The notes under the pieces are model-generated. The model was not told where the DNA came from and searched no databases. It saw nothing but the letters and a program-made list of their open reading frames with translations. A DNA stretch of 64,000 nucleotides from JAGWBJ01 sp034423015 (lineage in GTDB: Bacteria; Chloroflexota; Dehalococcoidia; Lucifugimonadales; JAGWBF01), in contig DAOUJG010000016.1 of the NCBI GenBank assembly GCA_034423015.1, forward strand, positions 56,109 to 120,108, read 5' to 3'. Positions 43,297-52,243 of this stretch are shown in pieces. Each line of letters opens with the position of its first letter. Within the stretch, counting starts at the first letter, position 1. The position numbers and the translations under genes are program-made.

Positions 43297-44715
43297 GTGC
43301 TCGATCTGCTGATCCGAGGGGGCAAGGTCGTGTCCCCCGAGACCACCCTGGAGCAGGACGTGGGGGTGCGGGACGGTAAGATCGTCTCGTTGACCGTGCC
43401 GGGGGCGGGCCCCACCGGGGCCGCCCGTGTGGTGGACGCCCGGGGCAAGTACGTGCTACCCGGGGGCATCGACGCCCACGTCCACTTCGGGATACAGTTC
43501 CCAGCCTTCAGGATACAGTCCCCCTTCGACGCCAGCCGGGCCGCGGCCTGCGGCGGGACCACGATGATTATCGACTTCGCCTGGCAGCAGCACCCCCACA
43601 ACACCCTGATGGAGGCGATACAGACCAAGCGGGCCGAGATGGACGAGGCGATGGTCGTAGACTACGGCCTGCACGCCATCATCTCGGGGGACGTGGAGCA
43701 GTCGGTAATCGAGGAAGTCCCCAAGGCCATCGAGTACGGCATCCCCACCATCAAGCTGTTCACATGCTTCCCGGCGGGGCCGGGCTCCGCGGGGTTCATG
43801 GTGGAGGACGGCCGGATATGGGGCATATTCCAGCAGCTATCGGCCCATGGGGGCATGGCGGTGCTCCACGTGGAAGACCAGTGCATCATCGAGCAGGCGA
43901 CTCGGCAGCTCTTCCGGGAGGGCCGCACCGAGGGCAAGTACATCGGCGAGGCCCGGCCGCACCTGGCGGAGGTGGCGGCGTTGAACCGCATGCTGGTGCT
44001 GGCCCAGTGGACCAAGACACCCATCTACTTCGTCCACATGTCCACCAAGGAGGGGGTCGCGGCCATCGCCCAGGCCCGGGCCCAGCGGAGGCCCGTGTAC
44101 GGTGAGGTGCTGCACCACTACCTGAACTTCACCAACGACGACTACTTCAAGCCCAACGGCCTGATCTACCATAACTACCCGCCGCTTAGGCCCAAGGAGG
44201 ACCAGGACGCCCTCTGGGCCGGGGCGCTGGAGGGCTCCCTGAACGTGGTGGCGTCCGACGACTTCACGGTGCCCCTGGCGGACAAGCTGTTGGGACAGAC
44301 GGTGGACAACGTCACCGGGGGCAACAACGGTGTGGAGATACGTCTGCCCATCATGTTCTCCGAGGGAGTCTCAAAGGGGCGCATGAGCGTGAACCGGATG
44401 GTGGCCCTGACCTCCACGAACCCGGCCAAGGTGTTCGGCATGTATCCGCAGAAGGGCTTCATCGGTCCGGGCGCCGACGCCGACATCGTGGTGGTGGACC
44501 CCGACCTGAAGAAGACCATAACCCTGGCCGACCTCCACTCCGCCTGCGACTACACGGTGTGGGAGGGGTGGGAGCTGCAGGGGTACCCGGTCATGACCGT
44601 CTCCCGGGGCAGCGTCGTGATGGAGGACGGCCGGTTCATGGGCGTGCGGGGTGCGGGCCGGTTCATTTCCAGGACCCTGGCCCCGGAGGTGCTGGCCGGG
44701 CCTACGGTAACGTAG
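43297..44715 (+). CDS. dihydropyrimidinase/hydantoinase-type amidohydrolase
   Basis: This 472-residue cyclic amidohydrolase has metal ligands H61/H63 in DAHVHFG, carbamylatable K153 in TIKLFTCFP, H191 in LHVED, H247 in VHMST and Asp in ASDDF. It opens a cyclic imide such as a hydantoin or dihydropyrimidine to an N-carbamoyl amino acid, which the preceding cysteine hydrolase could then cleave. The GTG start follows GAGGAGG. Its last ~50 bp are duplicated just beyond the stop. Confidence 0.88.
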   Translation: MLDLLIRGGKVVSPETTLEQDVGVRDGKIVSLTVPGAGPTGAARVVDARGKYVLPGGIDAHVHFGIQFPAFRIQSPFDASRAAACGGTTMIIDFAWQQHPHNTLMEAIQTKRAEMDEAMVVDYGLHAIISGDVEQSVIEEVPKAIEYGIPTIKLFTCFPAGPGSAGFMVEDGRIWGIFQQLSAHGGMAVLHVEDQCIIEQATRQLFREGRTEGKYIGEARPHLAEVAALNRMLVLAQWTKTPIYFVHMSTKEGVAAIAQARAQRRPVYGEVLHHYLNFTNDDYFKPNGLIYHNYPPLRPKEDQDALWAGALEGSLNVVASDDFTVPLADKLLGQTVDNVTGGNNGVEIRLPIMFSEGVSKGRMSVNRMVALTSTNPAKVFGMYPQKGFIGPGADADIVVVDPDLKKTITLADLHSACDYTVWEGWELQGYPVMTVSRGSVVMEDGRFMGVRGAGRFISRTLAPEVLAGPTVT

Positions 44716-44768
44716 GGCCCAGGACCCTGGCCCCGGAGGTAGTGGCGGGGCCGACGGTGTACGTAGAG
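44669..44768 (+). repeat. 50-bp tandem duplication across the dihydropyrimidinase stop
   Basis: Two 50-bp copies start at 44669 and 44719, each beginning CCAGGACCCTGGCCCCGGAG. The first encodes the C-terminal TLAPEVLAGPTV; the second, outside the gene, would encode nearly the same peptide in another frame. Confidence 0.88.
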
Positions 44769-44837
44769 CCCGTTCCCGGCGCCTGACGGGCGTACGGGGG
44801 ACGGGAGCATCTCCGGGAACATCTGAAGGAGGAGCCA

Positions 44838-46031
44838 ATGGCCGAGACAGCAGACGTAGCGGTGGTGGGAGCCGGGGTCATCGGGGGCGCCGTCGCCTAC
44901 TACCTAGCCCGGGAGGGAGCGAAGGTCCGGATCCTGGAGCAGGAGGCCATCGGCAGCGGGGCCTCGGCCCACGCCACGGGCTCCATCAGCCTGGTGGGGG
45001 CCGAGTTCGTGCCGGGCCCGTCCTTCGAGGAGGCCCTGGAGTCCTACCGCATGTTCCCCGACCTGGTCTCCGCCCTGGAGGAGGAGACGGGCATGGACCT
45101 GCTGTTCCAGAGGAAGCCGTCCCTCCGGTTGGCGCTGGACGAGGAGGAGGAGCGGCTCATCGAGGACCTGCGGAAGTGGCAGATGGAGCTGCGGCCGACC
45201 AAGTGGATAGACGGGGACGAGGTGCGCAGGATCGAGCCGCGTCTGAGCCCCAACATCCTGAAAGCGGCCTACGAGGACGAGTCGTCGCAGCTCGACAGCT
45301 ACCGGCTGACCCTGGCCCTGGGAAGGGCGGCGGAGGAGCGAGGCGCGGAGATGCAGCTCCGCAAGGTGACGGGCCTTGTCACCGAGGGGGCGCGGGTGAC
45401 GGGTGTGAAGACCTCGGGGGGCGAGCTTCACTGCGGCACGGTGGTGCTGGCGGCCGGGGCGTGGTGCGCGGACTTCGGGAGTGACCTGGGATACACCATC
45501 CCGGTGCGCCCTCTGAAGGGAGAGCGGCTGCTGCTCAAGTACGAGGGCGACCCCCTTCCGGTGCTGATCAGCTCCCCCAAGCGGGGCCACATGATCAGCC
45601 GGCTGGACGGGCTGCTGAGCGTGGGCAGCACCGGGGGCAGGGACTACGACGACCAGTCGCTGTTCCTGGGGGTGGAGTTCGACCGGGTGCCCACCGAGAC
45701 GGCGCGGCTGGAGCTTCTCCAGCGGGCCATCGACGTGTTTCCCGTGGTGGAGAGCGCGCAGCTCGTCCAGCAGCTCGCCGGGTCCCGGCCCCTGACGCCG
45801 GACCGTATGCCCATCCTGGGCCCGGTGCCGGGCTGGGAGGGGGTCATGCTGGCCACCGGGCACGCCACCAAGGGGATCCACCTGGCGCCGATAACGGGGC
45901 GGGTGATCGCCGACTACGTCCTCCGGGGCAGGACGGAGGTGCCGGTGGACATGGACGCCTTCCTGGTGTCCCGCTTCGACGCATCCGGCTCCCACGACTA
46001 CCGGGAGGCGGGGAAGAACGTGGAGGAGTAG
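44838..46031 (+). CDS. FAD-dependent oxidoreductase (DAO / sarcosine-oxidase family)
   Basis: This 397-residue flavoprotein has the N-terminal VAVVGAGVIGGAVAYYLAREG and GSGASAHATGSISLVG, and the C-terminal TPDRMPILGPVPGWEGVMLATGHATKGIHLAP. It oxidises an amine, probably an N-methyl or D-amino acid. Its position after a hydantoinase and a carbamoyl-type amidase recalls creatinine/methylhydantoin breakdown, where sarcosine is the last intermediate. ATG follows GAAGGAGGAG. Confidence 0.87.
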   Translation: MAETADVAVVGAGVIGGAVAYYLAREGAKVRILEQEAIGSGASAHATGSISLVGAEFVPGPSFEEALESYRMFPDLVSALEEETGMDLLFQRKPSLRLALDEEEERLIEDLRKWQMELRPTKWIDGDEVRRIEPRLSPNILKAAYEDESSQLDSYRLTLALGRAAEERGAEMQLRKVTGLVTEGARVTGVKTSGGELHCGTVVLAAGAWCADFGSDLGYTIPVRPLKGERLLLKYEGDPLPVLISSPKRGHMISRLDGLLSVGSTGGRDYDDQSLFLGVEFDRVPTETARLELLQRAIDVFPVVESAQLVQQLAGSRPLTPDRMPILGPVPGWEGVMLATGHATKGIHLAPITGRVIADYVLRGRTEVPVDMDAFLVSRFDASGSHDYREAGKNVEE

Positions 46032-46093
46032 GGGGGCGCTGCGTTCCCTTGGGCACTCCCGGGAGAGCGGGAGCCCGGCCCCCCATCCTTGGG

Positions 46094-46258
46094 TTCCGGC
46101 CTTCGCCGGAAACGACGGGTTCGGCGGGCGGCGTTTTCATTCCCATTACGTGGCCTTGTGCTAGGGCTTGGTCTGAGTAGGGTTCCTGAGATTCCTCGCC
46201 TGCGGCTCGGAATGACAGCGGAGGCGGCTCGGAATGACAGCGGAGGCGGCTCGGACGG
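46094..46258. repeat. dispersed palindromic repeats (families A and B) and 22-bp tandem repeat
   Basis: A family A hairpin (46094-46111) is followed by a family B element (about 46187-46220, GATTCCTCGCC...CTCGGAATGAC). The end of the latter is tandemly repeated with a 22-bp period from 46203 (CGGCTCGGAATGACAGCGGAGG, about 2.5 copies). They fill the gap between the DAO-type and metallo-hydrolase genes. Confidence 0.7.
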
Positions 46259-46291
46259 GTATGCCAGGGGAGGCTAAGCTCGGGCGCCGCG

Positions 46292-47158
46292 CTAGGGGAC
46301 GGGGGGCAGGGAGTAGGTCGCCGGGGTCTCGGTGAGCTTTCCCTCCCTGGCCAGCTTGGTCAGGTGGGTGAGGACGTTGCGGGCCGCTGGCTCCCGCAGC
46401 TCCCGGCGCAGGTTGCGGGGATAGATGTAGCCCAATATGGCCTCCACGGTCTCATGGCCGTGGCCGACGGCCTCCAGGATCTGGCGCTCCCGCCGCTCGC
46501 GGTGGGAGATGTAGGAGCGGATGCGCGGGGCCGCCTCGCACACGACGGGGCCGTGTCCCGGGCAGATGGTCTCGGGCCGGTAGGTCTCCAGCAGGGCGAG
46601 GGAGGCCATGTACTCCGCCAGGTCCCGGACCGTGGTGGTCGAGGCGCCCAGGATGGTGTCGCCGGTGAACATCACCCGGTCCCCGGGCAGGTAGAAGCAC
46701 ACGTGGTCGTCCTCGTGGCCCGGGGTGAACAGGGCCCGGAGCCCGGCGCCGCCGCCGGTCCTGACCACCTCCCGGGACCTCAGGGGGGAGACGATGGAGG
46801 GGTCGCCCAGGGTGCGGGTGAGCCGTTCCCCCAGCCTGGGGTGGCACCTGACCGGGCAGCCGTCCCCCTGTTCCCCGGGGAAGCCGCTGAAGTACTCTTG
46901 CAGCCGGTCCACGCCGCCTATGTGGTCCGAGTGGCCGTGGGTGACGAGGACGGCGTCTATGGCCGGGCTGCCCAGCTCCCCGTGGAACTCCTGGATGCGG
47001 CGGCTCCAGGCCCTGTAGTGCTCGCCGGTGTCGATGACGACCATGGACTCGCCGGGGTCGCCGACGAAGTAGATGTTGGTCCCGCCGGGGTGCATGGCCC
47101 CGGGGCCTCTCCTCTCCTCGGAGATGTGCACGGCATATACGCGGGGAGAGACCTGCAT
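46292..47158 (-). CDS. metallo-beta-lactamase-fold hydrolase
   Basis: This 288-residue protein has the binuclear zinc motif THGHSDHIGG, the later GHEDDHVCFYLPGDRVMFTGDT, and a C-terminal winged-helix-like segment (ARNVLTHLTKLAREGKL). This matches the LACTB2/glyoxalase II-like group that hydrolyses thioesters, lactones or RNA. The substrate is not predictable. It lies downstream of the SDR and GGT genes on the same strand. Confidence 0.83.
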   Translation of the reverse strand: MQVSPRVYAVHISEERRGPGAMHPGGTNIYFVGDPGESMVVIDTGEHYRAWSRRIQEFHGELGSPAIDAVLVTHGHSDHIGGVDRLQEYFSGFPGEQGDGCPVRCHPRLGERLTRTLGDPSIVSPLRSREVVRTGGGAGLRALFTPGHEDDHVCFYLPGDRVMFTGDTILGASTTTVRDLAEYMASLALLETYRPETICPGHGPVVCEAAPRIRSYISHRERRERQILEAVGHGHETVEAILGYIYPRNLRRELREPAARNVLTHLTKLAREGKLTETPATYSLPPVP

Positions 47159-47255
47159 TGGAGGGGGACCGCCTTTCTTTGTTTAGTGAAACGGGCAGTG
47201 GGACGGGCAGTAGGACGAGAATGCCCGCCCGGTTGCATAAGGCGGACCTGCCAGC

Positions 47256-48068
47256 TCAGTGCTCCATCAGGGAGCCGCCGTTGACGTTGATGCACTGGCC
47301 GTGGATGTAGGAGGCTGAGGGAGTGCAGAGGAAGGCGATGAGCCCGGCCACGTCCGCGGGGGCGCCGGCGCGCCCCAGGGGGACCTGGGCCGTCAGCCTG
47401 CTCCAGGCCTCGCCGCGGCCGACCGTCTCGGTGCGGGAGGTGTCCAGGAGGCCGGGGCAGACGGTGTTGACGTTGACGCGGTGTGGGGCCATCTCCCGGG
47501 CAAAGGACATGGTGAAGCCGTGGATGGCCGCGTTGGCGGCGGAGTAGGCGGCGGCGTTGGCAGGGCCGGTCTTGCCGAAGGCCGAGGAGACGTTGACGAT
47601 CTTGCCGCCCTCGCCCTGCCTGACCAGCTCCCGGGCGACGGCCCTGGAGCAGAGGAAGGCGCCCACGACCTTCACCTCCAGGGCAAGGCGAAAGACATCC
47701 TCGGGCAGGTCGGTGACGGGCGCCCGGTCGGGGCCCCGGGGAGCGACGGCCAGGTTGACCAGGACGTCGACCCGGCCCAGGTGTTCCAGGGTGCGGTCCA
47801 CCATCTCCTGGACCTGGTCGGCTCGGGTCACGTCCACGGACAGGGCCAGGGAGCGGCTGCCCAGGTCCCGCACCTCGGCGGCCACGCTGTCGGCGCCCCT
47901 CCAGCCGGCGCTCCGCTCGCTTTCGGGGAACGTGGAGGGGTCTCGGGCGGTGCCGGTGACGGTCACGTCGCAGCCCTTGGCGGCCAGGGCCAGGGCCGCG
48001 GCGCGGCCGACGCCCGCCATCCTGGAGGCGCCGACGACTATGGCAACCTTGCCAGCCAGCTCAGCCAC
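47256..48068 (-). CDS. SDR-family protein with YxxxN, copy 1
   Basis: This 270-residue short-chain dehydrogenase fold has an N-terminal VVGASRMAGVGRAAALAL nucleotide motif, the NVSS serine stretch at 159-162, then Y175-S-A-A-N179. The catalytic lysine of the YxxxK motif is replaced by asparagine. It may still bind NAD(P), but ordinary dehydrogenase activity is doubtful. The GTG start lies 2 nt beyond the GGT stop. A paralogue with the same change lies 2.1 kb away. Confidence 0.85.
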   Translation of the reverse strand: MAELAGKVAIVVGASRMAGVGRAAALALAAKGCDVTVTGTARDPSTFPESERSAGWRGADSVAAEVRDLGSRSLALSVDVTRADQVQEMVDRTLEHLGRVDVLVNLAVAPRGPDRAPVTDLPEDVFRLALEVKVVGAFLCSRAVARELVRQGEGGKIVNVSSAFGKTGPANAAAYSAANAAIHGFTMSFAREMAPHRVNVNTVCPGLLDTSRTETVGRGEAWSRLTAQVPLGRAGAPADVAGLIAFLCTPSASYIHGQCINVNGGSLMEH

Positions 48069-48070
48069 GG

Positions 48071-49831
48071 TCAGTAGCCGACGGCGTAGGCCTCGCAGCG
48101 GGGGTCGGCCCCGCCGCGGAGGACGCCGGTGTCCGGGTCTCGGGTTATCATGCAGTAGAGGGCCGAGCCCTCCCACCAGTCGGGGTACCGTTCGACCACG
48201 TGGCCCTTGTTCCCGAGAGCCTCGGCCACGTGGTTGGGGATGCGTCCCTCCATCCTGAGCATGCCGGGCTCGTACTTGGAGGGGGACGAGGAGGAGGGGA
48301 AGCTGTAGCTGTAGAAGCGGGGCTCCTCCACGGCCTCCTGGGGGTCGCGTCCGAACTCGAGGACGTTCAGGAGGAGCTGGACGGTGCCCTGGGGGATGTG
48401 GTCGCCGCCGTGGGCGCCCACGGCCATGACGGGCTCCCCGTCCCGGAGGACCAGGGCGGGGGCGGGGGTGAGCCTGGGCCGCTTCCCCGGCTGGACGGAG
48501 GCGGGGTGCCCCTCGTCGACCTTGGACTGGTAGCCGCGGAGGGAGAAGGCCAGGCCCGTTCCGGGGATGATGGGGCCGCCGGACTTGGTGCCCTCGCTGG
48601 GGGTGCAGGAGAAGACGTTGCCCTCGCGGTCGATGACGGCGAAGTAGGAGGTGCCGCCGCCGTGATCCCCGGCCGTGGCGGAGACGGCCGGGGCCTCGCC
48701 GGGCGACCGGGGCTCCCCCTCCAGGACGGCGCTGGGGCGGCGGGGGTCTCCGGCGGGGGGCAGGCCCGGCCAGGCGCGGTCGGGGTCGATGAGGGAGCGG
48801 CGTTGGGCCAGGTACTCCTCGGAGAGCATGGCGTCTATGGGGACGTCGACGAAACGGGGGTCGCCCACGTACTTCTCCCGGTCGGCGAAGGCGAGGTTCA
48901 GGGCCTGGCTCACGGTGTGGATGTACTCGGCCGAGTTGTGGCCCATGGATGCGAGGTCGAACCCCTCCAGTATCTTCAGGGCCTGGGGAGCCGTGGGGCC
49001 CTGGCCCCAGGGACCGGTGCAGTAGACCTGGTGCCCGCGGTAGCTGACGGATACGGGCGGCTCCACCGACACGCGGCAGCTCGCCATGTCCTCCTGCGAG
49101 ATGAGCCCGCCCTGCTCCTGGGAGTAGGCGGCGATCTTCTTCCCCAGCTCTCCCACGTAGACGTAGTCACGCACGGCCTGGAGGGCCGCCTCACGGCCGC
49201 GGCCCCCGTTGGAGGCCTCGACCTCGGCCAGGGTCGCCAGGGTGGCGGCCAGGTCGCGCTGGTAGAACATCTCGCCCCGGCGGGGGGGCCGTCCGTTGGG
49301 AAGGAACACCTGGGCGGTGGTAGGCCAGGCATTGTACAGGTCGAAGGCGGTGTGCAGCCTGTCGGACAGGTAGCGGTACATGGGGAACCCGTTGCCCGCC
49401 AGGTCGACGGCGGCTGCGGACACGTCGGCGAAGGTCATGGTGCCGAAGCGGGAGAGGGCGGTGATCCATGCGTCGGCGGCCGCGGGGGTGAGGGAGCGGG
49501 AGATGCCGGGTGGGATGAGGCCGCCGTGGTTGCGTTTGAAGTAGTCCACCGACGCGGCCCTGGGCCAGACTCCCAGGCCGTCGATGGTGGTCACCTCCCG
49601 GCGGTCCGCCAGGTACATGATGGTTGGGGCGACGCCGAGGAAGCTGCAGTCGTCGACGTGGACCACGTTGAGGGCGAGGCCGACGGCCACGCCGGCGTCG
49701 ATGGCGTTGCCGCCTCTGCGCAGGATGTCCAGGCCGGCCATGGCGGCGCTGGGGTGGCTGGCGACGACCATGCCGTTGACGCCCTGCATGAGGGGGCGGT
49801 AGCTGGTCATGGTTGTTCCGGGAACGGGCAT
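48071..49831 (-). CDS. gamma-glutamyltransferase-family N-terminal nucleophile hydrolase
   Basis: This 586-residue protein has GGT-family segments: VVASHPSAAMAGLDILRRGGNAIDA, CSFLGVAPTIMYL and LTPAPALVLRDGEPVM. Self-cleavage and nucleophilic Thr are expected near residue 394, in GGGTSYFAVID. The canonical TTH here reads TSY. The family transfers or hydrolyses gamma-glutamyl or acyl amides. No signal peptide is visible, so it is probably cytoplasmic. ATG at 49831 follows GGAGG. It leads the GGT-SDR run on the minus strand. Confidence 0.85.
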   Translation of the reverse strand: MPVPGTTMTSYRPLMQGVNGMVVASHPSAAMAGLDILRRGGNAIDAGVAVGLALNVVHVDDCSFLGVAPTIMYLADRREVTTIDGLGVWPRAASVDYFKRNHGGLIPPGISRSLTPAAADAWITALSRFGTMTFADVSAAAVDLAGNGFPMYRYLSDRLHTAFDLYNAWPTTAQVFLPNGRPPRRGEMFYQRDLAATLATLAEVEASNGGRGREAALQAVRDYVYVGELGKKIAAYSQEQGGLISQEDMASCRVSVEPPVSVSYRGHQVYCTGPWGQGPTAPQALKILEGFDLASMGHNSAEYIHTVSQALNLAFADREKYVGDPRFVDVPIDAMLSEEYLAQRRSLIDPDRAWPGLPPAGDPRRPSAVLEGEPRSPGEAPAVSATAGDHGGGTSYFAVIDREGNVFSCTPSEGTKSGGPIIPGTGLAFSLRGYQSKVDEGHPASVQPGKRPRLTPAPALVLRDGEPVMAVGAHGGDHIPQGTVQLLLNVLEFGRDPQEAVEEPRFYSYSFPSSSSPSKYEPGMLRMEGRIPNHVAEALGNKGHVVERYPDWWEGSALYCMITRDPDTGVLRGGADPRCEAYAVGY

Positions 49832-50168
49832 GACGACCTCCGGGGGGTGGGCTCTCGGCGAGGGCCGGCTCACGGGCATTCTAGACGCGGCCTCGCGGGC
49901 AGTCAACCGAGGGAGCCCTCCTTGCCGTCATTCCGGCGCAGGCCGGGACGACGGTGTGGAGGCGAGGCTGGCTTGAGGAGGCGGGGGTGAGATTCCTCGC
50001 TGGCGCTCGGAATGACGGCGTGGGGGGCGGGTCGGGGGGGGCTCTGGGGCGGTGGCCCCGCCCCCCTGGGTCCCGGCCTTCGCCGGGGACGACGGGTTGG
50101 GGGGAGGGGTGCGATTTCACCCGGGCGGGGGCATCCGGTAGAATACGACGAAAAAACGAGGAGGGGCC
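49832..50168. repeat. 337-bp divergent gap with dispersed repeats
   Basis: The gap holds two family A palindromes (49931-49948 and 50070-50090) and one family B element (about 49988-50019, GATTCCTCGC...GCTCGGAATGAC). Near its right end TTTCAC-18-TAGAAT (50115-50144) is a weak promoter candidate for the SDR gene. No gene is seen. Confidence 0.6.
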
Positions 50169-50981
50169 ATGGGCGAGCTGGACGGCAAGGTGGCGATAGT
50201 GACCGCGGCGGGCAGGTACCGGGGGATAGGCCGTTGCGCGGCCGTTGCGCTGGCGCGGCTGGGGGCGGACGTGGTGATTACCGGGACGGGCCGCGACCCC
50301 TCCACCTATCCCGAGGACGAGAAGGAGATGGGGTGGCGGGATATCGAGAGCACGGCGGAGCAGGTGCGGGAGGCGGGGCGCCGCTGCCTGCCCCTGGTGG
50401 TGGACGTGACGAAGTCAGACCAGGTGCAGACGATGGTGGACCGGACGCTGGATGAGTACGGGCGGGTGGACATCCTGGTGAACAACGCCGCGTCTCCCCG
50501 GGGAGCGGACAGGGTGGCGGTGGTGGACCTGGAGGAGGAGGTGTTCCGCTGGACCATGGAGGTGAAGGTCACTGGGACCTTCCTGTGCAGCCGGGCGGTG
50601 GCCAGGGTGCTGGCGTCCCAGGGCCAGGGGGGTAAGATCGTGAACATCTCGTCGGTCATCGGGAAGACGGGGCCGCTGAACGCGGCGGCCTACGCAGCGG
50701 CCAACTCGGCGGTGCACGGGTTCACGATGTCCTTCGCCCGGGAGATGTCGGCCCACAACGTGAACGTGAACACGATCTGCCCCGGCACGATAGACACGTT
50801 CCGCAACGACGCGATGGGCCGGGGAGAGGTGTGGCAGGAGTCGATCAACCGCATTCCCCTGCAACGGGCGGGCACCCCCGAGGAGATCGCCGACTGCATC
50901 GCCTTCCTGTGCACAGGGAGCGCGTCGTACATCCAGGGGCAGTGCATCAACGTCAACGGCGGGCTGGTGATGGAGCACTAG
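50169..50981 (+). CDS. SDR-family protein with YxxxN, copy 2
   Basis: This 270-residue paralogue of the SDR at 48 kb has the same architecture (GKTGPLNAAAY, then HGFTMSFAREM) and the same replacement: Y175-A-A-A-N179. Conservation of the asparagine in both copies makes it a subfamily trait, not a sequencing fault. The C-terminal YIQGQCINVNGG is typical of SDRs. ATG follows GAGGAGGGG. The role is unknown; a dehydrogenase-like or hydratase-like activity in the surrounding pathway is possible. Confidence 0.85.
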   Translation: MGELDGKVAIVTAAGRYRGIGRCAAVALARLGADVVITGTGRDPSTYPEDEKEMGWRDIESTAEQVREAGRRCLPLVVDVTKSDQVQTMVDRTLDEYGRVDILVNNAASPRGADRVAVVDLEEEVFRWTMEVKVTGTFLCSRAVARVLASQGQGGKIVNISSVIGKTGPLNAAAYAAANSAVHGFTMSFAREMSAHNVNVNTICPGTIDTFRNDAMGRGEVWQESINRIPLQRAGTPEEIADCIAFLCTGSASYIQGQCINVNGGLVMEH

Positions 50982-51002
50982 GGGAATCACCCTCACCCCA
51001 GC

Positions 51003-51024
51003 CCTCTCCCTCGAGGGAGAGGGG
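51003..51024. terminator. bidirectional hairpin between convergent genes
   Basis: A perfect loop-less palindrome of CCCTCTCCCTC and its complement lies between the SDR and ornithine-cyclodeaminase gene ends. It is preceded by CCCTCACCCCAG. The same type of CCCTCACCCCAGCCCTCTCCC element is widespread in bacterial intergenic regions and may be both terminator and dispersed repeat. Confidence 0.5.
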
Positions 51025-51027
51025 GAC

Positions 51028-52017
51028 TTACAGGTCCACGGTTACGCCGGCGCCCCGCTCCCGGGCGCGGTCCAAGACGAGGCGGGCCGCCACGGCGTCC
51101 TGGACGGCGACGCCGACGGACCTGTAGAGGGTGACCTGGTCGGGGGAGGTGCGGCCGGGCCGGGAGCCCGACACCAGCTCCCCCACCTCGGCGTGGATGT
51201 GGTCCTCGGAGACGAGGCCGCCCCGGATGGCGGAGAGCAGGTCGTTGGGCGGCGGCGTCGCCGTCATCACGGCCTGGCGCGACTCTACCACCACCAGGGA
51301 GCCCGCCACGGTCTCGTCGTCCAGCTCCCGGCCCTGGGGATTGAGCCCGACGCAGTTGACGTGGGCGCCCGGGGAGAGCCACCGCCACCGGAGCACCGGC
51401 TCCAGGGAGTGGGTGGTGGTGCAGACTATGTCGGCGTCCCGGCAGGCCTCCTCGAAGGAGGCGGCCGGGGTCACGGACATGTCCAACTGCTTGGTGAGGT
51501 CGTAGGCCAGGGCAGCCGCCTTCCCGGGGTCGCGGCCCGCTATGCGCACCCTCTGGATGTCGCGGACCCGGGGGACGGCCAAGGCGTGGGCTCGCGCCTG
51601 GACGCCGGTGCCCAGCACCGCCAACGTCGAGGAGTCGGGCCGGGCCAGCAGCCGGGTGGCCAGGGCGGAGCAGGCCGCGGTCCTGGCGGCGGTGATGTGC
51701 TCGCCATCCATGAGGGCGACGGGAGCGCCGGTGGCTTCGTCGAAGACGGCTATGACGGCGTGGTGGCTGGGCAGCCCGGCCCCGGCGTTGCGTGGGAAGA
51801 CGGTCACCAGCTTGGTGGCCAGGGTGGCGGAGGAGGGGACGTAGGCGGACATGGACAGGAGCAGGCCGTCGTGAGAGGCCACATGGGCGCCCACGCGGGA
51901 GGGCATGGAGACGGAGCCGATGCTCAGGTCGACCATGCCCTGGGCCACGGCGTCTATCAGGCCGTCGAAGTCCAGCAGGTCTTCGACGGCGGCCCGGTTG
52001 AGGACCAGGACCTTCAC
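51028..52017 (-). CDS. ornithine cyclodeaminase / mu-crystallin family protein
   Basis: This 329-residue NAD(P)-dependent protein has the N-terminal lobe with PSRVGAH and DGEHITAARTAACSALATRLLARPDS, the Rossmann motif LAVLGTGVQARAHA, and GRDPGKAAALA. Members convert ornithine to proline, reduce cyclic imines or act as alanine dehydrogenases. It starts with GTG. In this neighbourhood an imine or amino-acid product of the oxidoreductases could be its substrate, but that is inference. Confidence 0.87.
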   Translation of the reverse strand: MKVLVLNRAAVEDLLDFDGLIDAVAQGMVDLSIGSVSMPSRVGAHVASHDGLLLSMSAYVPSSATLATKLVTVFPRNAGAGLPSHHAVIAVFDEATGAPVALMDGEHITAARTAACSALATRLLARPDSSTLAVLGTGVQARAHALAVPRVRDIQRVRIAGRDPGKAAALAYDLTKQLDMSVTPAASFEEACRDADIVCTTTHSLEPVLRWRWLSPGAHVNCVGLNPQGRELDDETVAGSLVVVESRQAVMTATPPPNDLLSAIRGGLVSEDHIHAEVGELVSGSRPGRTSPDQVTLYRSVGVAVQDAVAARLVLDRARERGAGVTVDL

Positions 52018-52114
52018 CGCCGTGTCCCCGCCCTGGATGGAGTGCTCATGGGCATCCTCCGAGAGTCAATCCTTGGGAAATAGGGGTTTTCATCCTTCGG
52101 GCGCCGGTCACGGA

Positions 52115-52152
52115 AGATTCCTCTCTTCGCTTCGCTCCGCTCGGAATGACGG
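52115..52152. repeat. dispersed repeat, family B
   Basis: GATTCCTCTCTTCGC followed by CTCCGCTCGGAATGACGGG matches the family B copies at 40035, 46187 and 49988. It lies in the gap between ornithine cyclodeaminase and dnaE2. Confidence 0.7.
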
Positions 52153-52243
52153 GAGAGGGTGGCCTTGGCAAGGCCATAGTGATTCCGAAAGTCGACCCCC
52201 TGGGTTGGGACGCTACCACGGATGGTGTGGTTGTACAAGTGCG

